From the NCBI GenBank assembly GCA_052180195.1, contig CP197469.1: a stretch of 64,000 nt of DNA. One strand, 5' to 3'. The notes below the pieces were generated by a model, which searched no databases, was not told the origin of the DNA, and saw nothing but the letters and a program-made list of their open reading frames with translations. This DNA is from Gottfriedia sp002574545. Lineage in GTDB: Bacteria; Bacillota; Bacilli; Bacillales; Bacillaceae_G. A program made the position numbers and the translations under genes. This document shows positions 29,741 to 39,754 of this stretch, in pieces (within the stretch, counting starts at the first letter, position 1; the number at the start of each line of letters is the position of its first letter).

Positions 29741-30097
29741 ATGAAAAAAAAAGCGTTGTTCACATTTTTTTTAGCTCCATTACTATTATTTAGTTCTACT
29801 ACATTAGCTTCAGCAGCAGAAAACACTTCTGCAGAAAGGCCAATAAACCATATTAGCATTAGCAAAAATGTATCAATCCAAGCAGCAGATAGAGTTTGGA
29901 TAGACGATTTACTTTATATTTCTCAATATGACGGCGGAGCTACTAAATACTTTGAAAAGACAGTAGATGGTACAAGATATCGTGGTTATTTATCAAAATA
30001 TAAACAAGCTGGTTTTTATCAGTATTATCAAGGGTATTTATATCGTGAAGGCATACCTTATCCAATTCCATCAGTTGTAAAACCAATTAGCTTATAA
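29741..30097 (+). CDS. Small exported protein ahead of an ABC exporter
   Basis: 118 residues from ATG 29741 behind GGAGAGG. The signal peptide (about 3-28) ends in LASAAE. The mature part of about 90 residues is rich in Tyr, Lys and Gly (WIDDLLYISQYDGG, YRGYLSKYKQAGFYQYYQGY) and ends IPYPIPSVVKPISL. Not recognised. It lies 130 bp before an ABC ATPase/permease pair, separated by a terminator. A small exported peptide next to an ABC exporter can be a bacteriocin or its target, but there is no leader of the double-glycine kind and this stays a guess. Confidence 0.65.
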   Translation: MKKKALFTFFLAPLLLFSSTTLASAAENTSAERPINHISISKNVSIQAADRVWIDDLLYISQYDGGATKYFEKTVDGTRYRGYLSKYKQAGFYQYYQGYLYREGIPYPIPSVVKPISL

Positions 30098-30109
30098 TAA
30101 TAAACTATT

Positions 30110-30157
30110 AGCTCTTGAAAACCTGCTTATTTAAGTAAGTTTCAAGAGCTTTTTTTA
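30110..30157 (+). terminator. Terminator between the small exported protein and the ABC genes
   Basis: AGCTCTTGAAA / TTTCAAGAGCT perfect 11-bp stem plus inner pairs, then T7. Confidence 0.85.
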
Positions 30158-30226
30158 ATTAACTTGTATTCTCTTAAATTCAAGTTAATTAATTCATTAT
30201 TTCAAAAATTAACGGGATGTGATTAT

Positions 30227-30907
30227 ATGATTCTATCAGTCAATCAAATTCATAAATCGTATAGAAAAGAAAAAGTATTAACTGGGATATCATTTAAAAT
30301 AGAAAATCCGCAAATCGTTGCTCTCGTAGGTCCTAATGGTTCTGGTAAATCTACACTTCTAAATACCATTACCAACCTTTTAACTGCTGATGAAGGTGAA
30401 ATTTTTATACTTGGGAAAAGCAACAAAGATCCAGCAATTTTTCGTGAAATTTCTTTTATGCAAGATAATTCGGTCCTTTATGATTATTTAACTGGGTATG
30501 ATCATCTTCAATTCATTGGAAATGTACAAGGTATTAAAAGAAAACAACTTATGGAAACAGCAAAAAGAGTAGGTATTGAGGGTTATTTGAACAAAAAGGT
30601 CGCTTATTACTCGCTTGGGATGAAGCAACATTTACTTTTGACATTGGCTATTGTTAATCAACCTAAATTACTTATTTTAGATGAGCCACTAAACGGACTT
30701 GACCCTACAAGTGCAATTAAAGTGCGTGAATTACTATTACAGTTAGCAGAACAAGGAACTTCCATTCTTCTGTCCTCACATAACCTAGCAGAAATCGATC
30801 GAGTTACTTCACATGTCCTATTTCTAAAGAATGGAGTACTTATAAATGAGGAACTTTCAATAAGTACCGAAGAACGTTATAAAAAGATATTTTTTGAAGA
30901 GGGGTGA
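30227..30907 (+). CDS. ABC transporter ATP-binding protein
   Basis: Cytoplasmic ATPase of an ABC-2 type exporter. Walker A is GPNGSGKST, the signature region YSLGMKQ, Walker B LLILDEP and the H-loop LLSSHN. About 226 residues from ATG 30227 (GGGATGTG upstream); the frame also opens at 30164 but without support. The GTGA overlap with the next gene shows that they form one transporter. Substrate unknown; self-resistance or antimicrobial-peptide export would fit the island context. Confidence 0.9.
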   Translation: MILSVNQIHKSYRKEKVLTGISFKIENPQIVALVGPNGSGKSTLLNTITNLLTADEGEIFILGKSNKDPAIFREISFMQDNSVLYDYLTGYDHLQFIGNVQGIKRKQLMETAKRVGIEGYLNKKVAYYSLGMKQHLLLTLAIVNQPKLLILDEPLNGLDPTSAIKVRELLLQLAEQGTSILLSSHNLAEIDRVTSHVLFLKNGVLINEELSISTEERYKKIFFEEG

Positions 30908-30912
30908 TTAGT

Positions 30913-33402
30913 TTGAATATCATTCTATTTGAATTGAAAAAGTTCTGGCGTAAACGAAACTTCCTTTGGATATTAGTCGTAATTTTATTATTTGTAAGTG
31001 GAAACTTTGTACAAAATTACTTAGAAAAATCAACTATGCAAGCCAGGGCTGAAAAAAAGTTTCAGCCTTACATTGAAGAAACAGATAAAATCTACCAAGA
31101 TTTACAACGAAATCAAAGTGATAAAGTTCCTGATGAAGTGCAATTAAGACAACAGGAACAAATAATAGAAATCGGTAAGGCTTTGTACAATCTGAAACTT
31201 TCAATTACAAACAAAGAATGGGATAAAATCCCTACTTATGAAAATGATTTTTTAGAAGGTTTGGTCCAGTACTCTAAGTACGGTGGAGAATTCCATTCAC
31301 TTCAAGGGGTAGAGAGGAGCCAGGCAATTGCTAAGAATGAGTGGTTTATTAAACACCATCTTCCATACATAGACGAAGAATATCCTTTAGCACCTATTTT
31401 ATTTTTAAAAGAAAATACAAAGATATTATTTGGTGTTGTAGGTGTTGTGGTTTTATTGTTTTTATTTGGAAATATAATGACCGTCGAAAAGGAACAGAAT
31501 ACTTGGGTGTTTTTAACAACACAGCCAATTCCAAACTGGAAACTTATTTTTGGCAAGTTCATTAGTTTACTAATCATCACGGCTGCATTTATAGTGTTGG
31601 TCATAGTTATAGGACTTGCTCTTCCATGGATATATGATCACCGAATATATTTACAATATCCTCAATTAGTCGGCTCTAAACAAACCTTTAGTATCATTTC
31701 AACGACTTACTACTTAATGAGAGAAATAGTTCTCTTTACGAATACATGCCTTATAACGTTTGGTATCGTACTGCTATTAAGTAGATGGATAAAAAACTCT
31801 TTTACGGTTTTTATATCTACTTGTTTTGTTTTAATTGTAGGAATTTCCTTTACAGGAATGAATCAATTTTTACAAACTGTATGGAACCCATTCCAATCTT
31901 TTCATTATAACGAAATTCTTAATGAATCACCTAGTAGTACAGAATGGCGTTTACTTTTTTTCGCTATTGTTTGGAGTTTCAGTTGCGTTTTCTTATCTGT
32001 TTTTCTACCTAAAAAGGAAAGTAAATTATTAAATTCTTCCTATCTGCCGCCATTTCAGAAGGGAGAAACTAAAATTAATGCTAATCCATTATTGGTAGCG
32101 ACTTTGTTTGAATATCGAAAAGTTCGACGTAATGGTCTGTTCAGAAAAATGAATCTTTTCCTTTCTATTTTAATTATGCTTGGTTACTTCTTTTTATCTG
32201 AACAAACACAAGAAAAGAAAAAGTCATACTTCCAAGAATTAAAACAATCTGAACACATCCTTGAAAGTGTTGTATACCCAGACATGAAGCAACAAATAGC
32301 AATACTAGAAAATGAACCAGAGGATTCTAACCTGAAGGAACAGTTAGAAGATTTGAAAAAGGGAGAAGCAGTCATACAAGAAACACAAAAAAAAAATAAG
32401 GCTGCGGTTTCTAGTTATAAAAAAGGGAAATGGACGCCTCTCTATGAATATCAATTATTTCAAACCCGTTTTGCAAATAAAGAATTTGATTCAGGTAATC
32501 TACAAAATGCCTTTAAGGAAACATTGGGTCAATTCACAATAGATGTTAGCATAGCTGAAAAAAACTGGCTTATAGATCATCATATTTATCCTGTATTTTC
32601 AGGAGATTTCCTACCAACGGTTTTTTCAAACGAAAAAATCGACTCAAATAAATGGTTAGAAATGAATCAAAAATTAGATAATAGTGGACTCTATTCACTT
32701 TATATATTTTTTAAAGATTATTTATATTTAGTTCTAATCGGTTTATTAATATTATTATTTGGATCGGGAATTGCGGATGAAAGAGGGAAAATGAATACAC
32801 TACGATTTTTAAAGACACAGCCTATAGCTTCCAAGCAAATCTTTTTAGGAAAAGTACTTAATTCTACAATCCTATCATTTTTAAATTTCTTGGGATTGTT
32901 CTTGTATGTACTAATAATAGGAACATTGTTTAATCGTTTTGGCGATTGGGAATATCCTATATTATATTATGACCACCCAATAATTGCAGGTTCCTCAACT
33001 TATACAGGTACGATATCATATAGAGGAAATGGGTTTCATTTTAGTCCTATAGGAATCAATTTAATGAAAAGTATTTTATTATTATTGTGCTTATGCTTAT
33101 TTACAATCGTATTATCTCACTTATTGTCCTTGTTTTTTAAAAATTCGTTATCAGTATTTTCAGCTACGATATTAACAGTGGCGATAGGGTGTATAGCCAG
33201 TACACAGATACTTACTAACCATGCTTACTTTTCTCCATTTACGTATTTTGACATTACAAAAACCACCAACGGGGAACTGTCAATCTTGCTCGATCAGCCA
33301 AACGTAAATGCTCAAATGGGTTGCATAGTCCTCTTATTATCAACTCTCATTTTGTTGATAAGTGGATATTTGTTAGTCAGTAGAAATAATTTGCTAAAAT
33401 AA
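30913..33402 (+). CDS. Double-length ABC-2 permease (two fused homologous halves)
   Basis: About 829 residues. Two homologous halves (about 1-390 and 391-829) each have an N-terminal membrane helix, a long extracellular region of about 120-180 residues, then five to six helices. The repeat is plain around EKEQNTWVFLTTQPIPNWKL with FGKF in half one and DERGKMNTLRFLKTQPIASK with FLGKV in half two. A single chain could thus form the whole membrane channel, paired with two copies of the ATPase. TTG 30913 has GAGGGG at the right distance; GTG 30904 would overlap the ATPase stop. The stop codon directly touches direct repeat copy 2. Confidence 0.87.
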   Translation: MNIILFELKKFWRKRNFLWILVVILLFVSGNFVQNYLEKSTMQARAEKKFQPYIEETDKIYQDLQRNQSDKVPDEVQLRQQEQIIEIGKALYNLKLSITNKEWDKIPTYENDFLEGLVQYSKYGGEFHSLQGVERSQAIAKNEWFIKHHLPYIDEEYPLAPILFLKENTKILFGVVGVVVLLFLFGNIMTVEKEQNTWVFLTTQPIPNWKLIFGKFISLLIITAAFIVLVIVIGLALPWIYDHRIYLQYPQLVGSKQTFSIISTTYYLMREIVLFTNTCLITFGIVLLLSRWIKNSFTVFISTCFVLIVGISFTGMNQFLQTVWNPFQSFHYNEILNESPSSTEWRLLFFAIVWSFSCVFLSVFLPKKESKLLNSSYLPPFQKGETKINANPLLVATLFEYRKVRRNGLFRKMNLFLSILIMLGYFFLSEQTQEKKKSYFQELKQSEHILESVVYPDMKQQIAILENEPEDSNLKEQLEDLKKGEAVIQETQKKNKAAVSSYKKGKWTPLYEYQLFQTRFANKEFDSGNLQNAFKETLGQFTIDVSIAEKNWLIDHHIYPVFSGDFLPTVFSNEKIDSNKWLEMNQKLDNSGLYSLYIFFKDYLYLVLIGLLILLFGSGIADERGKMNTLRFLKTQPIASKQIFLGKVLNSTILSFLNFLGLFLYVLIIGTLFNRFGDWEYPILYYDHPIIAGSSTYTGTISYRGNGFHFSPIGINLMKSILLLLCLCLFTIVLSHLLSLFFKNSLSVFSATILTVAIGCIASTQILTNHAYFSPFTYFDITKTTNGELSILLDQPNVNAQMGCIVLLLSTLILLISGYLLVSRNNLLK

Positions 33403-33486
33403 TCCTTCGTTAATTTAAATTCATTTCATCATATATCATATCCAATTTAAAGATGCAGTAAGTATTTACATGTCTATAGTCCTAAT
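33402..33486 (+). repeat. Direct repeat copy 2 (first copy at 19315-19397)
   Basis: It matches copy 1 from ATCCTTCGTTAATTT to CTATAGTCCTAAT, then joins straight into RHS module D coding sequence. It marks a rearrangement junction. Confidence 0.85.
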
Positions 33487-35886
33487 GACACCTTTAATCA
33501 AAATACAAAAGAAGATTTAGTTTTACACCAATACGATGGTTATCATATTTTTACTTTTAAAATTCAAACTGACTTAAAAGCGACGATTGATGAAGATGGC
33601 AATATTCAAATGAAAGATGACGATGATAAAAAGATATTTGAATTGCCGAAACCGTTTATGTCGGATTCGAATATTAATGAAGGTTCTGGAGAAGCAGTTA
33701 CATCTGATAAAGTGAGCTACGATATCGAAGAAATAGATGGTGGATATAAATTAACGTTAAATGCTGATCCAGATTGGTTAGCAAGTCCTGAAAGAGTGTT
33801 CCCAGTATTTATTGATCCGACAACTTCTGTAACGGATTCATCAGATACGTTTGTAATGAGCGCCTATCCAACTACAAATTATTCTAGTACGTCTTCAAAA
33901 TGGGACTCTGGGCTAGGTGCATATATTTTAAAAATTGGTAATTATGATAGTACTACCGGTACTTGTTATGCCTTTTTAAACCAAGGGTTACCAGCAAATC
34001 TAACTGGTTTAACGATTACTAGTGCTTCGTTTAATGCATACGTAAAACATAGTGCTTCTTCGAGTGCAACAGGTATTTGGTTAGATCGTATTACAGGATC
34101 ATGGTCTAATTCGTCTGTAACTTGGGATACGAAACCTAGTTCTACAAATATAGCAACTACTACTGTAGGAGAGGGTCAGTGGGCCAACTTCGATATTACA
34201 AATACAGTAAAAAGTTGGCTAAGTGGTTCTTTAACTAATTATGGTCTAAAATTACATGAAAACGGAAATGGATCAGCTTATTGGAAAAAAATAATTTCAA
34301 CTTCAAATTCTGATAACAATCCATACATATCTGTTAACTATACAATTCCTACTCCTGATTCACCAACTGGGAAAGCCTATTCATATGGTGATAGTACCAA
34401 TTCAGGATACGTTGATTTAAATTGGGATGCAGTTCCAGGTGCGACTGGTTATAAAGTGCTGATTTTTTTAACCAGTTGCACCTGTCACAGGCTTCCAACT
34501 TAAATCAATATATCCGTTTGTTCCTCTAGTAAAACTATTAACAGAGGTCATTTCTGCAAATTTCAGATTTGGTATCGTCGGTTTAAAAGGTGGGTCAGAT
34601 TGAGCACTTTCACCTAACGGATAGATAGCTTTTATTCGAAACCAATAATTTGTATTTGTAGGGTATTTATTTCCATTCTTTTTTCTACATCCCCTACATC
34701 ATATGGGAATGCTATCGAAACTAGTAATAGTTTAAGTGCAGCAACAAATTTATTAACCAATGGTAGCTTCCAAAATGATTTGACAGGTTGGACTAAAATC
34801 GTCACTCCTGTAAATGATACTGGTACAATTAGTATCGATTCAATCGGGAAAAACGGAATTAGTGGAAATAAATCAATCAAATTTTCTCCACAATCAACAT
34901 CAAGTTCATCCGGATATCTATATTTGTACCAAACGATTTCAAACATTAAAGAAAATACGAATTATACTTTGAGTTCAGATATTAAGTCAGATTTATCGAA
35001 TGTGAAAGCCATCTATCGATTCCAGTTTTTTAATGCTAGTGGTACGAGCATTGGAACTACAATTGGAACAATTAATGTTTCTGGAAAACAAGATTGGATT
35101 AATAGACCTTTTTCTTTTAAAACACCAGCTGGCACAACGAAAGTTCAAGTTAAACTAGAAGTAGATCATAACTCTATTGATGGTAAAGGTGACGTGTGGT
35201 TTGATTCTGTTCAATTAGAAAAGGCGGAGTTTCAATCTAACTTTAATCCAATTGAAAATGGAGGGTTTGAAAACTCACTTACATCTTGGACAGGTAGTGG
35301 TGGTACTGTTGATTCAACTGAACAGTTTGATTCATCAAATTCATTAAAAATCGTTCGTTCAAGTTCAACAGCTCCTACAAATGAGTATAAACAAACGGTT
35401 TTAATTGGACAAAAACCAGATGATCAACCTATTGATCTAACTTTAACCGGATTGTCTAAAGGAACAAATGTTGTTATTCCAATTGGTGGCACGAAAGATC
35501 CGACTAAATATGCATTAAAAGCAGTCATTAATTACACAGATGGAACAAACACAACTATTACTGCGAACTTTTTAGATGGAACAAAAGAATGGAATCGAGC
35601 ATATGCAGATATCCCAGCAACAGCAACAAAATTAATCAATACAATTGATGTGTCAGTTGTTTTTGGAGGGAACTTTACAGGTACCGCATGGTTTGATGGT
35701 ATTCGCATTATAAAAGGAAAAAATAAAACAATATCAATCTATGATACTGATAGTAATTACTTAATTCAAACGACTGACCAAGCAAATTATTCAACTAAAT
35801 TTGAATATGATTCATTTGGAAATCAAACAAAGGTAACTTATGAAAGTACGACGATGAATTTAATATCAATGATAGACTTAAAATAA
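33487..35886 (+). pseudogene. RHS module D: headless, scrambled copy of module C
   Basis: From 33487 to about 34460 the DNA is nearly identical to module C from 21227 (pro-region, DNRLRE-like domain, start of the first Fn3-like repeat) but lacks the signal peptide. At about 34469 it switches to an inverted piece: 34469-34683 is the reverse complement of about 22375-22584 of module C. A second inverted scrap, 34684-34703, equals the reverse complement of 23012-23031. Then a forward stretch (in frame from about 34707, ORF 34780-35886) is homologous to module C's carbohydrate-binding-like domains, though diverged (GNAIETSNSLSAATNLLTNG), and ends in one YD repeat and an unrelated short end. The RHS core and the toxin tip are gone. 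Not functional as a toxin. Confidence 0.85.
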
Positions 35887-35898
35887 GGAGAATATCTA

Positions 35899-36378
35899 AT
35901 GAAAGAATACTATATCGTTGAATTCATTTTAAATAGTAGTTCAATTTATTGTATTTGGTATTCAAATGACAGGGACGGACTTATAACTAAAAATCAAAAA
36001 TTAGTTAATTTTAATAGTATAGAAGAGCTTGAAACTTTCAGCAAATATCAACAAATTAGTTGTAAAAATGAAAAGTCTATGTATGATATAGATTTGGTAA
36101 TAAATTGTTTAAAAGAAAACAAAATTGAGATTGATCATAAAAATTTATTAGATATTTGGAATATAACATCTGATATTGCAAATTCAATTAATGTAAGATT
36201 TATAGGTGAAAAGGATGTTTATTCAAAAATATATAACAAACTTTTTTATGGAAGTAATTTAAGTGTAATAAAACAAGGCGACATAGATTTTATACCGAAA
36301 TGGACTTACAAAGAATTGATTAATCTAAGAAAAGTTCTAAAAAATGCTCTAAAAATTATTGAAGATGCATTGCATTAA
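35899..36378 (+). CDS. Orphan immunity-like protein after module D
   Basis: 159 residues, cytoplasmic, no signal or membrane segment. Starts at an ATG with AAGGAG 10 bp upstream, 12 bp after the end of module D, the position of an immunity gene. Mostly helical by composition (ELINLRKVLKNALKIIEDAL at the end) with an N-terminal strand region (YYIVEFILNSSSIYCIWYS). Not a barstar relative. Family not recognised. The toxin it would have matched has been deleted from module D, so it is an orphan; such genes can still protect against siblings that keep the toxin. Role inferred from position. Confidence 0.65.
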   Translation: MKEYYIVEFILNSSSIYCIWYSNDRDGLITKNQKLVNFNSIEELETFSKYQQISCKNEKSMYDIDLVINCLKENKIEIDHKNLLDIWNITSDIANSINVRFIGEKDVYSKIYNKLFYGSNLSVIKQGDIDFIPKWTYKELINLRKVLKNALKIIEDALH

Positions 36379-36426
36379 TATTAAAGTTAGAATGAAAAGA
36401 AATATTAAAAAACTCTAATATGCATT

Positions 36427-36469
36427 AAGGCGATAGACTATAGGGCAGTGTCTGTCGCCTTTTCTTTTT
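36427..36469 (+). terminator. Terminator after orphan immunity gene
   Basis: AAGGCGATAGAC / GTCTGTCGCCTT stem (one mismatch), then TTTTCTTTTT. Confidence 0.85.
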
Positions 36470-37678
36470 GAGTTTAGCTTTGTTAAACGGTAACTTTTGG
36501 AATACCATTTAGGGGTAGCTTCAGGATTTGACAATTTACAACGGTAAGGATAAAAACGTTGATACAACAATGGTTTTGTTTGGTATCTCAATAGGGTTTA
36601 CTTTATTGAGAATAAATATGTTAGGGTTTTAAAAGTACTTTAAACATCTAATATACATGTATCAAAATTAGAAATTATCATCTTATTTTTGATAAAACAT
36701 CAACATTCTCAATCAAAACTGCTTAACGTTGTAAATCCGCATTTTCGGGACTCCATCCCTAATAGAGATATGCGAAAAAAAGTGGAAACAACGTTCCATT
36801 TAATAGCTTCTTTTAAATAATCTCTTTTATCGGATTCAATTTTAATTACCGAATAATAAGTGGAAATAAAAGGCTTGTACCTTCTGATATCAAGGATTCT
36901 TGTTCATTGCTCGATATATTTAGAATTGTTTGACAACAAAATTTCGGTAATAGCGATTATTTGGTATTGTACAAGCGGTTATTAAGATTTTTCGATGTAT
37001 AATAATTTTAGCAGAAATATAGAAGATAATTTTGTTATTAAAAGTGAATTGTCGATAACTATTTACTTGAGTAAATTTACTCAGGTAAAAATGGCTAGAA
37101 TAAAGGGAATTAGGCTTGTCTTAACTGAAATGAAGTACATTTAAATTCAAAGAAATTAATTATATTAAAGAAAGTAAACTGTAAGAGGAGGACGAACAGA
37201 GTTCAAAATTAACTTTACGGGAATTAGAATCGCACTTTTAGGAATCCTCAATATAATGCGTGGTAACATCGGAGGTCTGCTAATTATTTGTTTTTCAAAG
37301 TTAGTAGATGGGAAGCTATTGAAAAAACAACAAATGTAAATAAACTCGAATTTTTGCGCGGTTGTTCTTATTCAGTTTCTTAAGTAGTTTCTTCAATTAT
37401 AGCAATTTTTGTTACTCGGGTTATTTGGTGAAAGTATTTTGTCGAATTATGTAATAAATACTTTAATAATTTATTAATTGTATGATTATTAGCATAAAAA
37501 TAACCCGACTTAACAATATTGAGGTATTTAATAATTGTCTTTATAATCAGAATTGAGGGAAAATATTATGATTTTCAATTTCCTTATTACTACATTTAAT
37601 AGGTATTAAAAAAGTGATAACAGGTAAAGTGAATCGTACATTGTGTTAAAAACTAATCATGAGTGAGGGGAATTAATT
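36470..37678. other. 1.2 kb with only gene fragments
   Basis: No convincing gene. An open stretch at about 37199-37339 (FTGIRIALLGILNIMRGNIG, then a Lys-rich end) follows AGAGGAGG but has no start codon; it may be a small membrane protein that lost its start or a remnant. A short hydrophobic tail (VLFGISIGFTLLRINMLGF, about 36570-36630) is another possible remnant. The last 20 bp carry the GAGGGG site of the next gene. Confidence 0.4.
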
Positions 37679-38554
37679 ATGAGTGATCATAAATTAAAAT
37701 TTTTAACTAAACTGGGAGTTGGAACATTATCTGCTGCTATAATAGCTGGAGGGATTTTACCGGATGTTGGACATGCTCTGAGTACTAATAATCAAATTAG
37801 TAGTATAGCAAAAACATATTCCCAAAATTTAAATGAAGATAGTACTTCTGATGATTTGATGAATGTACTAAAAAGTCTTGAAGTATCTACTTTAACAGAT
37901 TCTTGGTCGGATTCTGATAAAATAGAACTGTTAGAAGATATTTTGAGTGAGGTACCAGAAGATGTATTAGAACAATATCAGATAGATAAAATGGTTGAAA
38001 TTAATGGGGTTTTATCTAATGACTTATATGTTAATTCTGAGATAGCTCAAACAATTAAACTAAATGATGGTTCAGTTGTTGCTCTGTCTTCAACAGATGA
38101 AGAAGATGGAGATTCGGGTTCTGTTGAAAGTATTATTCCAGCAAAACAAGGTAAAAGTGCAGGTTCTATTGAGATGGGCCCATATATTTCGGAAACTAAA
38201 GCATATGGCAATAGGCTTTACACAGCTTGGGTAAAACTTAAAAGTTTAGGTGTTACCGTCGCCACTTTAAAATTGGGCAATCATTATTCTGTAGGTACAT
38301 ATGGCTTAAAAATGCGTTATGCCGATGTGGCAGGAACAAACGGGTCTGCTTTATCAGATGTATCCGCTACGGCAGAAGTTACTGATCCAAAAGCAGAGCA
38401 AGTCGGATATGATATGAATGCTAAAGGTACTTATAAATTAACTGGTTATCTTAATAATGGGTACATAAGTCTTGTGAGTACCATTAAACTTATATCATGG
38501 AATAAAACAAACGAATCTGTATATGTTCAACAATCATATAAATATACGGACTAA
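37679..38554 (+). CDS. Exported protein, unknown function
   Basis: 291 residues. The N-terminus (LKFLTKLGVGTLSAAIIAGG, then ILPDVGHALS) is a signal peptide. The next 110 residues are acidic and helical (SDSDKIELLEDILSEVPEDV). After an Asp/Ser/Gly-rich linker (about 140-155), the C-terminal 135 residues look beta-rich with Tyr/Lys/Thr (NRLYTAWVKLKSLGVTVATL, GLKMRYADVAG, GTYKLTGYLNNGYISLVSTI). Two-domain layout; no known motif. GAGGGGAA precedes the ATG. A 40-residue membrane-protein gene follows after 24 bp, so the two may work as a pair. Confidence 0.7.
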   Translation: MSDHKLKFLTKLGVGTLSAAIIAGGILPDVGHALSTNNQISSIAKTYSQNLNEDSTSDDLMNVLKSLEVSTLTDSWSDSDKIELLEDILSEVPEDVLEQYQIDKMVEINGVLSNDLYVNSEIAQTIKLNDGSVVALSSTDEEDGDSGSVESIIPAKQGKSAGSIEMGPYISETKAYGNRLYTAWVKLKSLGVTVATLKLGNHYSVGTYGLKMRYADVAGTNGSALSDVSATAEVTDPKAEQVGYDMNAKGTYKLTGYLNNGYISLVSTIKLISWNKTNESVYVQQSYKYTD

Positions 38555-38578
38555 ACTTATAACGATGGAGGTAAAAAA

Positions 38579-38701
38579 ATGAGTGTATCTGTGTCACCTT
38601 GGTATTTAATTTTTGGTGTAATAAAGATTATTTTAATAATAGGGGCTATACCTGCTATAGTTTATGTACTTTATTTGTTACGTAAAATTGCAAATAAATA
38701 A
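38579..38701 (+). CDS. 40-residue single-helix membrane protein
   Basis: Small ORF with an excellent ATGGAGG ribosome binding site 7 bp before its ATG. The product starts MSVSVSPWYLIFGVIKIILI and is almost entirely hydrophobic up to a basic end (YLLRKIANK). Its spacing from the upstream exported-protein gene and the strong site support real translation. It could be an immunity or accessory peptide for that protein. Confidence 0.6.
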   Translation: MSVSVSPWYLIFGVIKIILIIGAIPAIVYVLYLLRKIANK

Positions 38702-39022
38702 GAAATTATTAGTATATTGATAGAGAAGAAGATTAGATTGTAAGACTAAACGATAAAGAATTTAATACTGGAAGTAAAAGCCTTCCTTTTGTGCTTTCGT
38801 GTCTTACTTTTCATAAACATCATTTGTTGAATCTTTAATCTTGTTTATACTTATATGTATATTTACTGAAGTCGAGGCTGTTTTCTCTTTAATTAATTCT
38901 AAAATAATATTATTATTCAATAATAGTTATTCTATTATGCCCTTTAAGTTTCTTTAACATTCTTGAACATAATTTAGGTTCATTTTTCAATTATTCACAA
39001 TTTAGGGTTATGTACGGGATGC
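38702..39022. other. Intergenic region
   Basis: No gene and no strong terminator; only a weak GGAAG/CTTCC hairpin near 38770. Homology to a methyltransferase gene begins after it, on the other strand. Confidence 0.4.
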
Positions 39023-39224
39023 CTATATTCCAAAAGTTAAACCAATAAATTTCGTATTTAAATTTAATGCTGCTTGTCCTGTTGAACCTGATCCCATAAA
39101 GCAATCTAATACCGACTTCCCTTCATTAGTCTGAATTGCAATTAGTTCTTCGAGAACAGTAACTGGATTTCTTATGGTTCCTTCTTTCTTTACATGTCGT
39201 TCCCCATACCCCGAGAGAGGACAG
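39023..39224 (-). pseudogene. DNA methyltransferase fragment (N6_N4 type)
   Basis: On the minus strand, in one frame and ending with TAG at 39023-39025, the translation reads GYGERHVKKEGTIRNPVTVL, then EELIAIQTNEGKSVLDCFMG, SGSTGQAALNLNTKFIGLTF. LDCFMGSGSTGQAAL is the S-adenosylmethionine-binding motif I of site-specific DNA methyltransferases (usually LDPFAGSGTT), and the NPV...L..LI part precedes it as in that family. Only about 65 codons remain, so it is a 3' end scar without the DPPY catalytic motif. Found by translating the minus strand by eye. Confidence 0.7.
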
Positions 39225-39391
39225 TACTCTATTCACTAAAAGATATATATGATATACAAGGTAAAGTAATAAAATCGGACTTTTTCAGTTACTATTTTAA
39301 AAGTAATTACAACCTTAACGAAAATAAGTACTGGCAGTCCATTATGAGGACAAATGCTTTAGAAAAGATAAGACAGAAATTTCTAGGATAA
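39194..39391 (+). pseudogene. ORF fragment facing the methyltransferase scar
   Basis: A 65-codon frame. The likely genuine part begins after 39212 (RERTVLYSLKDIYDIQGKVI) and ends KIRQKFLG. It overlaps the methyltransferase scar at its start, so the ATG at 39194 belongs to the other sequence and the real start is missing. Charged, aromatic-rich, no known motif. Probably the C-terminal end of a lost gene. Confidence 0.4.
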
Positions 39392-39754
39392 TAAATTGAG
39401 TAGATTGAAGGTTAGTTAATTGCTCTCGGTATTAATAGAGCACTTGTTTATATTTGTCTTAATGGTAAATAAGTAATGATTTTGTATTGCTATTAAATTT
39501 GACGAATTAATAAACAAATGGTCAGCAATTACTTCTTTAGAGTTGTATGATTGGGTTTTTTGCGTATATTAACCAGGAATAGATTTGGAGAAACACACTT
39601 TAAAAGATATTAACGGTTAATAAACAATAATAATATTATGAAAAACTGAGTACGTGTAAACAAACTACGTACTCAGTTTTTTATTTTAAAGCTATTAGTG
39701 TGTGATATATAAAGGAGCTCACTGAAACAATTATATTTGACGAGTTTCTTCCTA
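39392..39754. other. Intergenic region between gene scars
   Basis: No gene; one strong hairpin terminator at 39642-39682. Confidence 0.45.
39642..39684 (+). terminator. Strong terminator hairpin, usable from both sides
   Basis: AAAACTGAGTACGT / ACGTACTCAGTTTT perfect 14-bp stem followed by T-rich sequence. Confidence 0.85.

Noticed and set aside
33610..34503. A 297-codon ORF as a stand-alone DNRLRE protein
   Set aside because: It is an internal piece of module C without a signal peptide, its ATG is an internal Met, and its last codons come from an inverted segment.
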